A stretch of DNA of 64,000 nucleotides from an uncultured Lachnospiraceae bacterium (GTDB taxonomy: Bacteria > Bacillota > Clostridia > Lachnospirales > Lachnospiraceae): the NCBI GenBank assembly GCA_900551895.1, contig URXX01000005.1:83368-147367 (forward strand), in the 5' to 3' direction. Shown in pieces: positions 26,554 through 34,789 of this stretch. Under the pieces are notes generated by a model. It ran no database searches. It saw only the letters and a program-made list of their open reading frames with translations, and was not told the origin of the DNA. Each line of letters opens with the position of its first letter. Position 1 is the stretch's first letter. The position numbers were made by a program, and so were the translations under genes.

Positions 26554-27564
26554 TTAGTTTTCTTTAAATAAAATATCATGATTCATCGTCTGATAAAAGG
26601 TTTTCTTAATTTCTTCAAAATGCAAATTCGGTAAAGTCATAATCCACATCAGTTTCGTGATAACCGACTCTAACGTCATATCATACCCTTCAATCAAATC
26701 AAAATCCTGTTTTACTTTCTGCCCTACTTCATACACGGTCATGTTGCTTCCTTCATTTGCAACCTGCGTTGTCATAACAACCAGTTTGCCTTTCTCTTTC
26801 CATGCCGTCATCTGCTCATAAAACTCATGGACAATACTTTCCGGCATTCCTCCCACACCAAAACTTTCGATGACAATACAATCATAGTCTTTAAAAATAT
26901 AAGATAAAATATCCGGTTTCATACCCGGTATAAGTTTCAATACATAAATGCTGTTTTTCATTTCGTGGTAAAAACGAACTCTGTTTTTATGCGGTATTGT
27001 CGGAATATAACGAATAATATTACCGTCCTGAATAACCGCAACATATGGAAAATTAATGCTTTCAAAGGCATTGTAACTTTTCGCTCTGACTTTCTTCGCC
27101 CTCGTTCCCACAATCACCTTTCCGTCAAAAACAATATTGACATCCTGTGACTCATCGTCCGCCGCATAAATAAAACTGTCCAGCAGATTTGTCTTAGCGT
27201 CCGTCACATCCATATTAATCGGCTTTTGCGCCCCCGTAATGACAATCGGTTTTCTCGAATGCTGAATCATATAAGAAAGTGCTGATGCCGTATACGCCAG
27301 CGTATCTGTTCCGTGACAGATAACAAAGCCGTCATATTTATCATACTGTTCCTCTATCGTCTTAGACAAGATTGTCCAATGTTCAGGAGTTACATTCGTA
27401 CTGTCTATATTACAAACCTGCATTGTCCTAACCTCACAAACCTGCTCTACCTGAGGAATGTAAGATAAAATATCTTCTGAGGATAATCCCGGTTTCAATC
27501 CGTTTTCCGTCTTTTTGGACGCAATCGTTCCCCCTGTTCCAATCATCAATATTCTTTTTCTCAT
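26554..27564 (-). CDS. ansA: Type I L-asparaginase
   Basis: Hydrolyses L-asparagine to aspartate and ammonia in the cytoplasm. 336 residues with the two catalytic threonine motifs: IGTGGTIAS at residues ~8-16 and CHGTDTLAYTAS at ~84-95, plus the Lys of VITGAQKPI. No signal peptide is seen, consistent with the cytoplasmic type. It is the first gene of a likely operon with yitT-like, HAD, lrgA and lrgB genes, behind promoter TTGATT-N17-TAAAAT. Confidence 0.94.
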   Translation of the reverse strand: MRKRILMIGTGGTIASKKTENGLKPGLSSEDILSYIPQVEQVCEVRTMQVCNIDSTNVTPEHWTILSKTIEEQYDKYDGFVICHGTDTLAYTASALSYMIQHSRKPIVITGAQKPINMDVTDAKTNLLDSFIYAADDESQDVNIVFDGKVIVGTRAKKVRAKSYNAFESINFPYVAVIQDGNIIRYIPTIPHKNRVRFYHEMKNSIYVLKLIPGMKPDILSYIFKDYDCIVIESFGVGGMPESIVHEFYEQMTAWKEKGKLVVMTTQVANEGSNMTVYEVGQKVKQDFDLIEGYDMTLESVITKLMWIMTLPNLHFEEIKKTFYQTMNHDILFKEN

Positions 27565-27600
27565 CTGAAGTTTTCTCCTCTGCCTTAAATTAACATTACC

Positions 27601-27629
27601 ATTTTATCGCAAGACGAAAAGATAATCAA
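27601..27629 (-). promoter_or_regulatory. Predicted promoter of the asparaginase operon
   Basis: Minus strand TTGATT (27624-27629), 17-bp spacer, TAAAAT (27601-27606), 36 bp before the start codon. Confidence 0.6.
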
Positions 27630-27641
27630 CCCAATCATTGA

Positions 27642-28175
27642 TTACCCAAAATTTTTCTCCACCAGCCTGCAATATTCCTCATAAGCGGGCAGTCCCTGCA
27701 AATTGTGAAGAGATTTTTTCATTTCCTTATAATACCAGCCGATTATCTGTTTATCTTTCATACGAAACCTATTCCACAATTCTTCCTTATATATAGGATA
27801 GTCCCTGTCAATATCCCGCATATTCGATAACTTGTCCGCCAAACCGATATACTGCACCTCCGGTGATGCCGTTTTCAGCCGTTCAATCGTCGCACTCTTT
27901 CTCTCTCTCCAACTTTTCGTCTTATCTTCACTTTCGTGCAAAACTAACTCCGTAATCCTCTCGCCAAATTCCTGCCGTAATATCTCCTCCGTCACTTCCT
28001 TGCAGTCCTCTATCGTATCGTGCAAAATCCCTGCTGCAATCACCTCTTCATCATCCGTCATCTCCGATAAAATCTTCCCAACTTCAAGCGGGTGTACAAT
28101 ATATGGTCTGTCCGTTCCTTTTCTAAATTGACCTTTGTGTGCCTTTGTTGCAAATTGGATTGCTTTTTCTACCAT
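27642..28175 (-). CDS. HD-domain (p)ppGpp hydrolase-like protein (SpoT/MESH1-like)
   Basis: 177-residue stand-alone HD-domain protein. The metal-binding motif is split as VHPLEVG (His ~29) and AAGILHDTIEDC (~49-60), with the later GLADKLSNMRDI (~110) matching the SpoT hydrolase layout. There is no synthetase or regulatory domain, so it resembles small alarmone hydrolases; HD nucleotidases of other specificity remain possible. The ATG at 28175 is preferred: AAAGGA lies 8 nt upstream, against 2 nt for the ATG at 28181. Confidence 0.85.
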   Translation of the reverse strand: MVEKAIQFATKAHKGQFRKGTDRPYIVHPLEVGKILSEMTDDEEVIAAGILHDTIEDCKEVTEEILRQEFGERITELVLHESEDKTKSWRERKSATIERLKTASPEVQYIGLADKLSNMRDIDRDYPIYKEELWNRFRMKDKQIIGWYYKEMKKSLHNLQGLPAYEEYCRLVEKNFG

Positions 28176-28315
28176 AGACATTTTCCTTTCTTTTTCCGTT
28201 GTGCAGTTATAAATTTATCATACCACTTTTCCTTGACAGTAAAAAGGATTTTCCTTTCATTCTTCCTTTTTTTCATATATAATATCCACAGATACTATAC
28301 GGAGGAAATAAATCT

Positions 28316-29047
28316 ATGAACAAAAAAAATGTACTGATTACCGGAGCGTCACGGGGAATCGGAAAAGCCATCGCACTTCTCTTTGCCGAGAAGGGATTTC
28401 GTGTCTTTATAAACTGTACACGTTCCGTTTCGGATTTGGAAAAGGTAAAAGCAGAAATTGATAACATGGACAATGGCGAATGTTATCCCGTTGTCGGAGA
28501 TGTCGGAAACTCTGATGACGTTACAAAAATGTTTGCAAAGATAAGGCAACACTGTGACGGCATTGATATTCTAATTAACAATGCAGGTATTTCTTACATC
28601 GGTCTTCTCACAGATATGACAACAGCCGAATGGAATACGCTTCTGCAAACCAATCTCTCTTCCGCCTTTTACTGTGCAAAGGAGGCTATTCCTCACATGG
28701 TTTCTCAAAAATCCGGAAAAATCATACAGATTTCTTCCATTTGGGGAAGCGTAGGAGCATCCTGTGAAGTCGCTTATTCCGCTGCCAAATCGGGACTACA
28801 CGGATTTACAAAAGCACTTGCAAAAGAACTTGCCCCAAGCAATATACAGGTCAATGCCATTGCCTGCGGTGCAATCGACACGATCATGAATCAACAACTC
28901 AGCGAAGAAGAACGGATTGCTTTGGAGGAGGAAATTCCTGCGGGGAGATTTGGTCTTCCCGAAGAAGTGGCAAGTCTTACATTTGACATTGCTACGGGGC
29001 ATAATTATATGACAGGCCAGATTATCGGTTTGGACGGGGGCTGGTAA
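28316..29047 (+). CDS. SDR-family oxidoreductase (FabG/YmfI-like)
   Basis: 243-residue short-chain dehydrogenase. NADP-binding TGASRGIGKAIA (~9-20), NNAGIS (~87-92), catalytic Ser in SSIWGS, YSAAKSG (Tyr/Lys, ~148-154) and the C-terminal GQIIGLDGGW are intact. It may be a 3-oxoacyl-ACP reductase, but it stands alone, away from fatty-acid genes. The SSIWGSVGASCEVAYSA stretch looks like the group annotated as elongation factor P 5-aminopentanone reductase (YmfI) in Firmicutes. I cannot separate these by eye. The ribosome-binding site is GGAGG; it is monocistronic. Confidence 0.88.
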   Translation: MNKKNVLITGASRGIGKAIALLFAEKGFRVFINCTRSVSDLEKVKAEIDNMDNGECYPVVGDVGNSDDVTKMFAKIRQHCDGIDILINNAGISYIGLLTDMTTAEWNTLLQTNLSSAFYCAKEAIPHMVSQKSGKIIQISSIWGSVGASCEVAYSAAKSGLHGFTKALAKELAPSNIQVNAIACGAIDTIMNQQLSEEERIALEEEIPAGRFGLPEEVASLTFDIATGHNYMTGQIIGLDGGW

Positions 29048-29053
29048 TACGCA

Positions 29054-29087
29054 AAATAGGTGAGAGCCAAAATGCTTTCACCTATTT
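29054..29087. terminator. Bidirectional terminator between SDR and isochorismatase-like genes
   Basis: 13-bp stem (29054-29066 with 29075-29087, one mismatch that can pair G-U) with an 8-nt loop. The right arm contains the stop codon of the minus-strand hydrolase gene. Confidence 0.85.
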
Positions 29088-29612
29088 AATCAATGCCTGT
29101 ATTTTCTTAAATGTATCTGTTCCCGCCTTTTCCAAAAGTTCAAACAGAATAGATTCATATGTCGTTAAAATGACGCCCTCCTGTTTTGCCCGCTCAAGTG
29201 CTATTTGTTTATTATGCAGTGTGCGGGAGGAAAGGCAGTCCTCCACCAAAACCGGAATATATCCGTTCTCTTTCAAATCAATCAGCGTCTGCAATACGCA
29301 AATATGTGCCTCAATTCCACATACAATCACAAATTTTTTCCCTTGTATTTTTTCTTTTACCGTATCAAAGGAACTAAACGCAATTTTCTCTAACGGTTCG
29401 TATTCTCCCAACGCTTCTTCGATTTCCTTTACAGTAGGTCCAAGTCCTTTTGTGTACTGCTGGGTAACGACAATCGGTATATCCAGTTCTTTTAAACCGT
29501 TCAAAAGAATTGCCGTATTTTTCAGCAATTCTTCTTTCTCGTACATAACCGGCATCAGTCTTTCCTGATAATCCACCACAATGGCAACCGTATCTTTTGC
29601 ATTTATTCTCAT
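29082..29612 (-). CDS. Isochorismatase-family cysteine hydrolase
   Basis: 176-residue cytoplasmic hydrolase. The family triad is visible as Asp in IVVDYQERL (~14), Lys in QYTKGLGPT (~55) and Cys in GIEAHICVLQT (~104), with the usual cis-peptide context before the Cys. Homologues include YcaC-like proteins and nicotinamidase relatives; the substrate cannot be deduced. It lies 14 bp after the exonuclease III gene and is last in the ECF-coaX-truA-xth run. AGGAGG precedes the start. Confidence 0.88.
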   Translation of the reverse strand: MRINAKDTVAIVVDYQERLMPVMYEKEELLKNTAILLNGLKELDIPIVVTQQYTKGLGPTVKEIEEALGEYEPLEKIAFSSFDTVKEKIQGKKFVIVCGIEAHICVLQTLIDLKENGYIPVLVEDCLSSRTLHNKQIALERAKQEGVILTTYESILFELLEKAGTDTFKKIQALIK

Positions 29613-29626
29613 ATCGACACCGCCTC

Positions 29627-30379
29627 CTATTTTAAATCCAACTCAACAGGACAATGGTCAGAACCGAATACGTCCGTTAAAATTTTCGCGTCCGCAAGTC
29701 TGTCTTTCAAACATTCCGACACGCAGAAATAATCAATTCTCCACCCTGCGTTCTTTTCACGTGCTTTAAAGCGATATGACCACCAAGAATACATTCCCTC
29801 CGCATCAGGATAAAAATAGCGGAATGTGTCGATAAATCCAGCGTCTAAAAGTTCCCCGAATTTTTCCCTTTCTTCATCGGTAAATCCTGCATTTTTCCGA
29901 TTTGTTTTCGGATTTTTCAAATCAATTTCTCTGTGGGCAACATTTAAATCGCCGCAGAAAATAATCGGTTTTTTCTCCTCCAGTTTCTTCAAATACGCTA
30001 AAAAATCCGTTTCCCACTGCATACGATAGTCTAACCTAGCTAACTCACTTTGGGAATTTGGTGTGTACACAGTCACAAAATAAAACTCCGGAAATTCCAG
30101 CGTAATTACTCTTCCCTCTTTATCATGCTCTTCAATTCCCATGCCGTATGCAACTGAAATCGGCTCTTCTTTTGTAAAAATCGCCGTTCCCGAATACCCT
30201 TTTTTCTCCGCATAATTCCAATACTGATGATACCCTTCTAAATCTAACTGCAGCTGCCCTTCCTGCATTTTACTTTCCTGTATACAAAATATATCTGCAT
30301 CCGCCTGCTGAAAAAACTCTAAAAAACCTTTCTGTACACAGGCACGGATGCCGTTTACATTCCATGAAATTAACTTCAT
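29627..30379 (-). CDS. xth: Exodeoxyribonuclease III (AP endonuclease)
   Basis: Class II AP endonuclease and 3'-5' exonuclease of base excision repair, 250 residues. Conserved motifs are ISWNVNGIRA (Asn), FCIQESKM (metal-binding Glu ~33), VTVYTPNSQ, CGDLNVAHREIDL (Asp/Asn ~149) and the C-terminal GSDHCPVEL (catalytic His). AAGGAGG stands 7 nt before the ATG at 30379, favouring it over the GTG at 30385. It follows truA by 16 bp. Confidence 0.95.
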   Translation of the reverse strand: MKLISWNVNGIRACVQKGFLEFFQQADADIFCIQESKMQEGQLQLDLEGYHQYWNYAEKKGYSGTAIFTKEEPISVAYGMGIEEHDKEGRVITLEFPEFYFVTVYTPNSQSELARLDYRMQWETDFLAYLKKLEEKKPIIFCGDLNVAHREIDLKNPKTNRKNAGFTDEEREKFGELLDAGFIDTFRYFYPDAEGMYSWWSYRFKAREKNAGWRIDYFCVSECLKDRLADAKILTDVFGSDHCPVELDLK

Positions 30380-30395
30380 CTTCACTCCTCCTTAA

Positions 30396-31130
30396 TTAAT
30401 ATTCTACCTTTTTCAATGTAAGAGCAAACGCAGGCGCTAAAAATCCCGCTTTTGCCCTCTCTTTGCTTTTCAATGCTTCTCCTACGCTTTCCACACTTTT
30501 CTCGCCTGTTCCCGCTTCCAGCAGCGTCCCTGTGAAAATACGCACCTGATGATACATAAATCCATTTCCATAGAAAGAAAAATATATCTTCTGCCCCTGT
30601 TTTTCTATATTTACGTTATACAATTCACGAACCTTTGACTTCTCATCTTTCTTATCTGTAAATGCCGAAAAATCATGACGCCCGATAAGAAGAGCCGCCG
30701 CCCTTTTCATTTTCTCTATATCCAGCGGTTTTGTATAGTGATAGCAATATTTTCTTGTAAATACACTCGGCTTTTCTCCTGTATCAACAACATATTCATA
30801 TGTTTTTGCCACCGCATCCAAACGGCTGTGAAAACGGTTTGGCACAAGTTCCGCATGGCAAATCCGAATATCCTCCGGCAGTTTTTCGTTTAACTTCTTT
30901 TGCAATTCGGTTTCATCTACTTTACCGGAAAGTTTTACATTTGCCACCTGACCGCCTGCGTGAACACCGCCGTCCGTTCTTCCCGAACCGTCTATTTCCA
31001 CAGGATAACCGACCACTTCCCCTATTGTCTTTTCTATAATGCCCTGAATTGTCAGGGGCGTAGTTGACTGTCTCTGCCACCCCTGATATTTCGTGCCGTC
31101 ATAGGCGATAATCATTTTATAATTTCTCAT
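30396..31130 (-). CDS. truA: tRNA pseudouridine synthase A
   Basis: Makes pseudouridine at positions 38-40 of the tRNA anticodon arm. 244 residues with catalytic Asp in GSGRTDGGVHA (~47-57), AYDGTKYQGWQRQ (~9-21), and HYTKPLD and NGFMYHQVR later. The ribosome-binding site is weak (GTGATA), and the start is 9 bp after the coaX stop, so translation may depend on coaX. Confidence 0.95.
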   Translation of the reverse strand: MRNYKMIIAYDGTKYQGWQRQSTTPLTIQGIIEKTIGEVVGYPVEIDGSGRTDGGVHAGGQVANVKLSGKVDETELQKKLNEKLPEDIRICHAELVPNRFHSRLDAVAKTYEYVVDTGEKPSVFTRKYCYHYTKPLDIEKMKRAAALLIGRHDFSAFTDKKDEKSKVRELYNVNIEKQGQKIYFSFYGNGFMYHQVRIFTGTLLEAGTGEKSVESVGEALKSKERAKAGFLAPAFALTLKKVEY

Positions 31131-31139
31131 GGTATATCA

Positions 31140-31904
31140 CTACTTATTTTTCTCATAGATTAGACGAAGCCCTTTCAATAAAAGTTCATCGTCAATCAAA
31201 ATTTCCTTTTCACAATGGGGAACAATTTTCTTTGCCAAACCGCCTGTAGCAATTACGGTTGCCTCCTGCCCCAGTTCTCTGTTGATGCGGGAAATCATAC
31301 CGTCAATACAAGCAGCATTCCCATTGATAATTCCACTCTTCATACAATCAATCGTATTTTTCCCTATAATTTTTTTCGGCGCTTCGATACTGATGCGGGA
31401 TAGTTGGGAAGTCCCCGATGTAAGCGCATCTAATGAAATGCCTACCCCCGGTAAAATCATACCGCCGATATAATTTTTCTTCTCATCTACAACACAAAAC
31501 GTTGTCGCCGTCCCCATATCAATAATAATAAGAGGGGCTGTATACTCATTGATTGCCGCCACCGCATTTACAATTCGGTCGCTTCCTACCTGTGCAGGGT
31601 TATCCATTAAAATGTTTAATCCGGTTTTTACTCCCGGACCTACAATCTTCACTGATTTTCCAAGCACTTTCTCCGCCGAGGCGCGAACAATATTTGTTAT
31701 CGGAGGAACAACGGAGGAAATAATTCCCCCATCAATTTCCTTCGGATCAATCTGATACAATTCCAGAACATTTTTAAAACTAATAGCATACTCCAACTCT
31801 GTTTTCGTATTATTTGTAGATAAACGCTCTACAAAGTAAATCTTTTCTTTATCGCAACAACCGATTACGATATTTGTATTTCCTATATCTATTGCTAAAA
31901 TCAT
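31140..31904 (-). CDS. coaX: Type III pantothenate kinase
   Basis: First step of CoA synthesis: pantothenate to 4'-phosphopantothenate. 254 residues. Family motifs are AIDIGNTNIVIG (~4-15), VGSDRIVNAVAA (~106-117), DMGTATTFCVVD (~129-140) and GGMILPGVGISLDAL. It sits 10 bp downstream of an ECF transporter S component and opposite coaBC, giving a local pantothenate-to-CoA cluster. Confidence 0.95.
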   Translation of the reverse strand: MILAIDIGNTNIVIGCCDKEKIYFVERLSTNNTKTELEYAISFKNVLELYQIDPKEIDGGIISSVVPPITNIVRASAEKVLGKSVKIVGPGVKTGLNILMDNPAQVGSDRIVNAVAAINEYTAPLIIIDMGTATTFCVVDEKKNYIGGMILPGVGISLDALTSGTSQLSRISIEAPKKIIGKNTIDCMKSGIINGNAACIDGMISRINRELGQEATVIATGGLAKKIVPHCEKEILIDDELLLKGLRLIYEKNK

Positions 31905-31914
31905 TTTCTTCTCC

Positions 31915-32574
31915 TTAACTTATCACACTTCTTGATTTCAACAGTACCCTTCCTACAAAGGCAACAATCACTCCCGCGACAATCGCCTCCGGCACTCCGT
32001 TTATTCCGATAATAGACAAAATAAATCCATATACTGTATTTGACGCCACATCATTTGCCATTGCGTAGGCATCTTTAAAAAAGACAAAAATAAGATTCAT
32101 CACGAGAAGAGTATTTGTCAGCGAACCTATAACTCCCGAAACTCCCAGTGAAAAAACCATGGACGATTTCCATTTTTTTGTTATCTTTGTCATAAACTGA
32201 TATACATAATATGGAATGACTCCGACTAAAATTCTTGGTACAAAACAGATAATAATGCTTCCAAGTCCTCCGTGAATTTCTCCCAATGAATAAAATGGTG
32301 AGAATACAAAAGAAGTTGCTGTCGGATTCATCGTATTATTAATCAGACTTGTCAGTCCGAATACAAATCCCAAAATCGCTCCTTTTCTTGCTCCGAGTAC
32401 TATAGCACCTATAATGACGGGTATGTGAATAATCGTCGCTCTCGTAAATCCGAGCGGGATATACCCTAGAAATGGGGTAAAAGCCATAATGATAATCAGT
32501 GCCGCGAAAAGTGCAACCTGAACCATTCCTTTTACCTGTGTGTTTGGCTTACTGCCAGTTCTTGTGTTATTCAT
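31915..32574 (-). CDS. ECF transporter S component, probably for pantothenate
   Basis: Substrate-binding integral membrane subunit of an energy-coupling-factor vitamin transporter, 219 residues with about six hydrophobic segments. The N-terminal GMVQVALFAALIIIMAFTP helix shows the Ala-rich motif used to dock the shared EcfT subunit. TRATIIHIPVIIGAIVLG and GLTSLINNTMNPTA match the S-component family. Substrate assignment rests on context: the gene is joined to coaX and divergent from coaBC. No EcfA/EcfT genes are in the window, so a shared (group II) energising module is expected elsewhere. Confidence 0.85.
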   Translation of the reverse strand: MNNTRTGSKPNTQVKGMVQVALFAALIIIMAFTPFLGYIPLGFTRATIIHIPVIIGAIVLGARKGAILGFVFGLTSLINNTMNPTATSFVFSPFYSLGEIHGGLGSIIICFVPRILVGVIPYYVYQFMTKITKKWKSSMVFSLGVSGVIGSLTNTLLVMNLIFVFFKDAYAMANDVASNTVYGFILSIIGINGVPEAIVAGVIVAFVGRVLLKSRSVIS

Positions 32575-32628
32575 TTTTTATCCTCCTTGTTATTATTCTC
32601 TTTTCGAGATACAATACAATACCGCGTA

Positions 32629-32657
32629 ATTATAGCACGCCGGCTTACTTGCCGCAA
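32629..32657 (-). promoter_or_regulatory. Promoter of the ECF-coaX-truA-xth operon
   Basis: Minus strand TTGCGG (32652-32657), 17-bp spacer ending in an extended TGC, then consensus TATAAT (32629-32634). Confidence 0.75.
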
Positions 32658-32707
32658 TATTTGTTTTTCATTTTCCCTTGAAAGCATTGGCGTTCATTTT
32701 AAAATTA

Positions 32708-32716
32708 TGCTACAAT
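32708..32716 (+). promoter_or_regulatory. Extended -10 promoter of coaBC
   Basis: Plus strand TGC-TACAAT (32708-32716), 30 bp before the coaBC start; only a poor -35 is visible. It is divergent from the ECF promoter. Confidence 0.55.
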
Positions 32717-32746
32717 CGTACATAGAAAAAACTACGGAGGTAAATT

Positions 32747-33940
32747 ATGTTAAAAGGAAAAACCGTTGTTCTCGGCGTAACGGGCGGAATTGCCGCATAT
32801 AAAATCGCAAACTTAGCAAGTATGCTTGTCAAACTGCACTGCGATGTGCAGGTAATTATGACGGAAAACGCAACAAATTTTATCCACCCGATTGCCTTTG
32901 AAACACTGACAAAAAATAAATGTCTGATTGATACATTTGACCGCAACTTCCAGCACAAAGTGGAACACGTTTCCATTGCAAAACGTGCCGACGTTGTTCT
33001 TATTGCCCCTGCCACCGCCAACGTTATCGGCAAAATGGCAAACGGCATTGCGGACGATATGCTCACCACAACCGTTCTCGCCTGCAAATGTAAAAAAATT
33101 GTTTCTCCTGCAATGAACACAAATATGTACTGCAATCCGATTGTGCAGGATAATCTGAAAAAGTTACAGCACTATGGATTTGAAATTATCGAGGCAGATA
33201 CGGGTTTTCTCGCCTGTGAAGATATCGGAAAAGGAAAAATGCCTTCCCCTGAAGTATTGTTACAATATATTTTAAAGGAAATCGCATTTGAAAAAGATAT
33301 GGACGGTAAGCGTGTTCTTATTACTGCCGGACCAACCCGTGAAGCGATTGATCCGGTACGGTACATTACAAACCACTCTACCGGAAAAATGGGGTATGCC
33401 CTCGCCCGAAACTGTATGTTGCGGGGAGCAAAGGTAACTCTTGTCACCGGACCAACAAGCATCGCCCCACCGCCGTTCGTTCACGTTGTCCCTGTCGTAT
33501 CCGCAAAAGATATGTTTGACGCAGTATGCGAACATGCCGAAGCACAGGATATTATCATTAAATCTGCGGCGGTTGCCGATTACCGTCCGACTATTGTTTC
33601 AGAAGAAAAAATAAAAAAAACAGACGGCGAACTTTCCATTCCGCTGGAACGGACGGACGATATTCTCCAATATTTAGGACAACACAAAAAAGAAAATCAG
33701 TTTTTATGCGGTTTCTCTATGGAAACGGAAAATATGCTGGAAAATTCCAGACAAAAACTGGAAAAGAAAAATGCAGATATGATTGTTGCCAACAACTTAA
33801 AACAAAACGGCGCAGGCTTTGGAACAGATACAAATATTGTCACCCTTATCACAAAAGATGATGAACGTTCCCTCGATGTGATGTCAAAAGACGATGTAGC
33901 GAATGAAATCATCAATACAATACTGGAAAAATTGCAATAA
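32747..33940 (+). CDS. coaBC: Bifunctional phosphopantothenoylcysteine decarboxylase / phosphopantothenate-cysteine ligase
   Basis: Catalyses steps two and three of CoA synthesis. 397 residues. The N-terminal flavoprotein (CoaC) half has GVTGGIAAYK (~8-17), the active His in KVEHVSIAK (~71), the PAMNTNMYCNP substrate motif and a Cys in FLACEDIG. The C-terminal CoaB half begins near 185 with VLITAGPTREAIDPVRYI, followed by NHSTGKMGYALA and KSAAVADYRP. The ribosome-binding site is GGAGG. Together with the ECF S component and coaX across the divergent promoters, it gives uptake plus the first three enzymatic steps. Confidence 0.96.
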   Translation: MLKGKTVVLGVTGGIAAYKIANLASMLVKLHCDVQVIMTENATNFIHPIAFETLTKNKCLIDTFDRNFQHKVEHVSIAKRADVVLIAPATANVIGKMANGIADDMLTTTVLACKCKKIVSPAMNTNMYCNPIVQDNLKKLQHYGFEIIEADTGFLACEDIGKGKMPSPEVLLQYILKEIAFEKDMDGKRVLITAGPTREAIDPVRYITNHSTGKMGYALARNCMLRGAKVTLVTGPTSIAPPPFVHVVPVVSAKDMFDAVCEHAEAQDIIIKSAAVADYRPTIVSEEKIKKTDGELSIPLERTDDILQYLGQHKKENQFLCGFSMETENMLENSRQKLEKKNADMIVANNLKQNGAGFGTDTNIVTLITKDDERSLDVMSKDDVANEIINTILEKLQ

Positions 33941-33965
33941 AAAAAAGCGGAACTCCGCTTTTTTT
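33940..33965. terminator. Bidirectional terminator between coaBC and nrdR
   Basis: 11-bp stem with seven A/T pairs and a GCGG/CCGC core and a 4-nt loop; the arms touch the stop codons of both convergent genes. Confidence 0.9.
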
Positions 33966-34416
33966 ATTTATCCAATATTTTCTTTAACTCAGCCATAAAC
34001 GTATTTACATCCTTAAATTCCCGATATACCGATGCAAATCGCACATAGGCAACCGCATCTAATTTTTTCAATTTCTCCATAACAATCTCTCCGATAATGT
34101 TACTCGAAATCTCTTTCTCCTCACGTTTGAAAATCTCCGTTTCGACAGCATCAATCGTTTTCTGTATTTCCTCTGCCGACACCGGACGTTTATAGCAGGC
34201 ACGAAGAACTCCGGCTTCTATTTTAGAGCGGTTATACTGCTCTCTGTTATTATCTTTTTTAATTATGATAAGCGGAATAGTTTCAACCTTTTCATATGTG
34301 GTAAAGCGTTTGCCACATTCGTCACAGGAACGTCTTCTTCGAATGGAAGTGCCGTCCTCCGCCGGTCTGGAATCAATTACTCTTGTATCCGCGTGATTAC
34401 AATATGGGCATTTCAT
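33964..34416 (-). CDS. nrdR: Transcriptional repressor NrdR
   Basis: Zinc-finger/ATP-cone repressor of ribonucleotide reductase genes, 150 residues, the normal size. The N-terminal zinc ribbon is CPYC...CDECGKRFTTYE; the ATP cone begins near residue 49 (PLIIIKKDNNREQYNRSKI). It probably controls the nrdD operon at 43.2-46.2 kb, though I did not find a clear NrdR-box pair upstream of nrdD. It is driven by a consensus promoter whose -35 overlaps the 3' end of ylmC. Confidence 0.96.
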   Translation of the reverse strand: MKCPYCNHADTRVIDSRPAEDGTSIRRRRSCDECGKRFTTYEKVETIPLIIIKKDNNREQYNRSKIEAGVLRACYKRPVSAEEIQKTIDAVETEIFKREEKEISSNIIGEIVMEKLKKLDAVAYVRFASVYREFKDVNTFMAELKKILDK

Positions 34417-34446
34417 GTTTTTTCCCTCTTTTCACTTATTTTCTTT

Positions 34447-34475
34447 AGTATATAAGTTCCCCTGAAACTTGTCAA
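34447..34475 (-). promoter_or_regulatory. Promoter of nrdR
   Basis: Minus strand consensus TTGACA (34470-34475), 17-bp spacer, TATACT (34447-34452). The -35 overlaps the ylmC stop codon. Confidence 0.8.
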
Positions 34476-34732
34476 TATTTACAGTTTTTTAGAAATTTTT
34501 CTTCTTTTATCTCCACTAAAATAATATCTTCTCCTATTTTCTTAATACACTCAATAGGAATAACATATTCCGTATCACTGCCGAGAAAACCGCATATTTT
34601 TCCGGGTCCTAGTAGAATAATTGCCTCCACATTGCCGGTGCATAAATTCACTTCCAAATCAACCACACAGCCAAGCCTTTTACAGTTACACGAATTAATG
34701 ACTTCTTTTTGCCGCAATTCACAAAGCCGCAT
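34472..34732 (-). CDS. YlmC/YmxH-family PRC-barrel sporulation protein
   Basis: 86-residue small protein with PRC-barrel pattern: RLCELRQKEVINSCNCKRLG at the N-terminus, VVDLEVNL and the terminal VEIKEEKFL. YlmC/YmxH proteins are widespread in spore-forming Firmicutes and associated with sporulation genes; molecular role unknown. The ATG at 34732 lies inside one arm of a 14-bp inverted repeat whose loop carries the ribosome-binding site (AGGATAGGATGG), so translation may be structure-controlled. Confidence 0.85.
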   Translation of the reverse strand: MRLCELRQKEVINSCNCKRLGCVVDLEVNLCTGNVEAIILLGPGKICGFLGSDTEYVIPIECIKKIGEDIILVEIKEEKFLKNCKY

Positions 34733-34777
34733 ACACTACCATCCTATCCTGCTGATATTATTAGTAGTATATGCGGC
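34726..34777 (-). promoter_or_regulatory. Hairpin enclosing the ylmC start codon
   Basis: Inverted repeat of 14 bp (34726-34739 with 34764-34777, one mismatch that is G-U in RNA) and a 24-nt loop. The ylmC start codon (34730-34732) is in the stem and the ribosome-binding site in the loop. Only TTTG follows the stem, so it is a poor terminator. Confidence 0.6.
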
Positions 34778-34789
34778 ATTTTATAAATC

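Noticed and set aside
32575..32746. Riboswitch between the ECF gene and coaBC
   Set aside because: The 172 bp is filled by two divergent promoters and start sites; no extended conserved structure is seen.
32710..33135. 141-codon minus-strand open frame opposite coaBC
   Set aside because: Antisense to the conserved flavoprotein domain; the coaBC promoter and ribosome-binding site occupy its 3' end.
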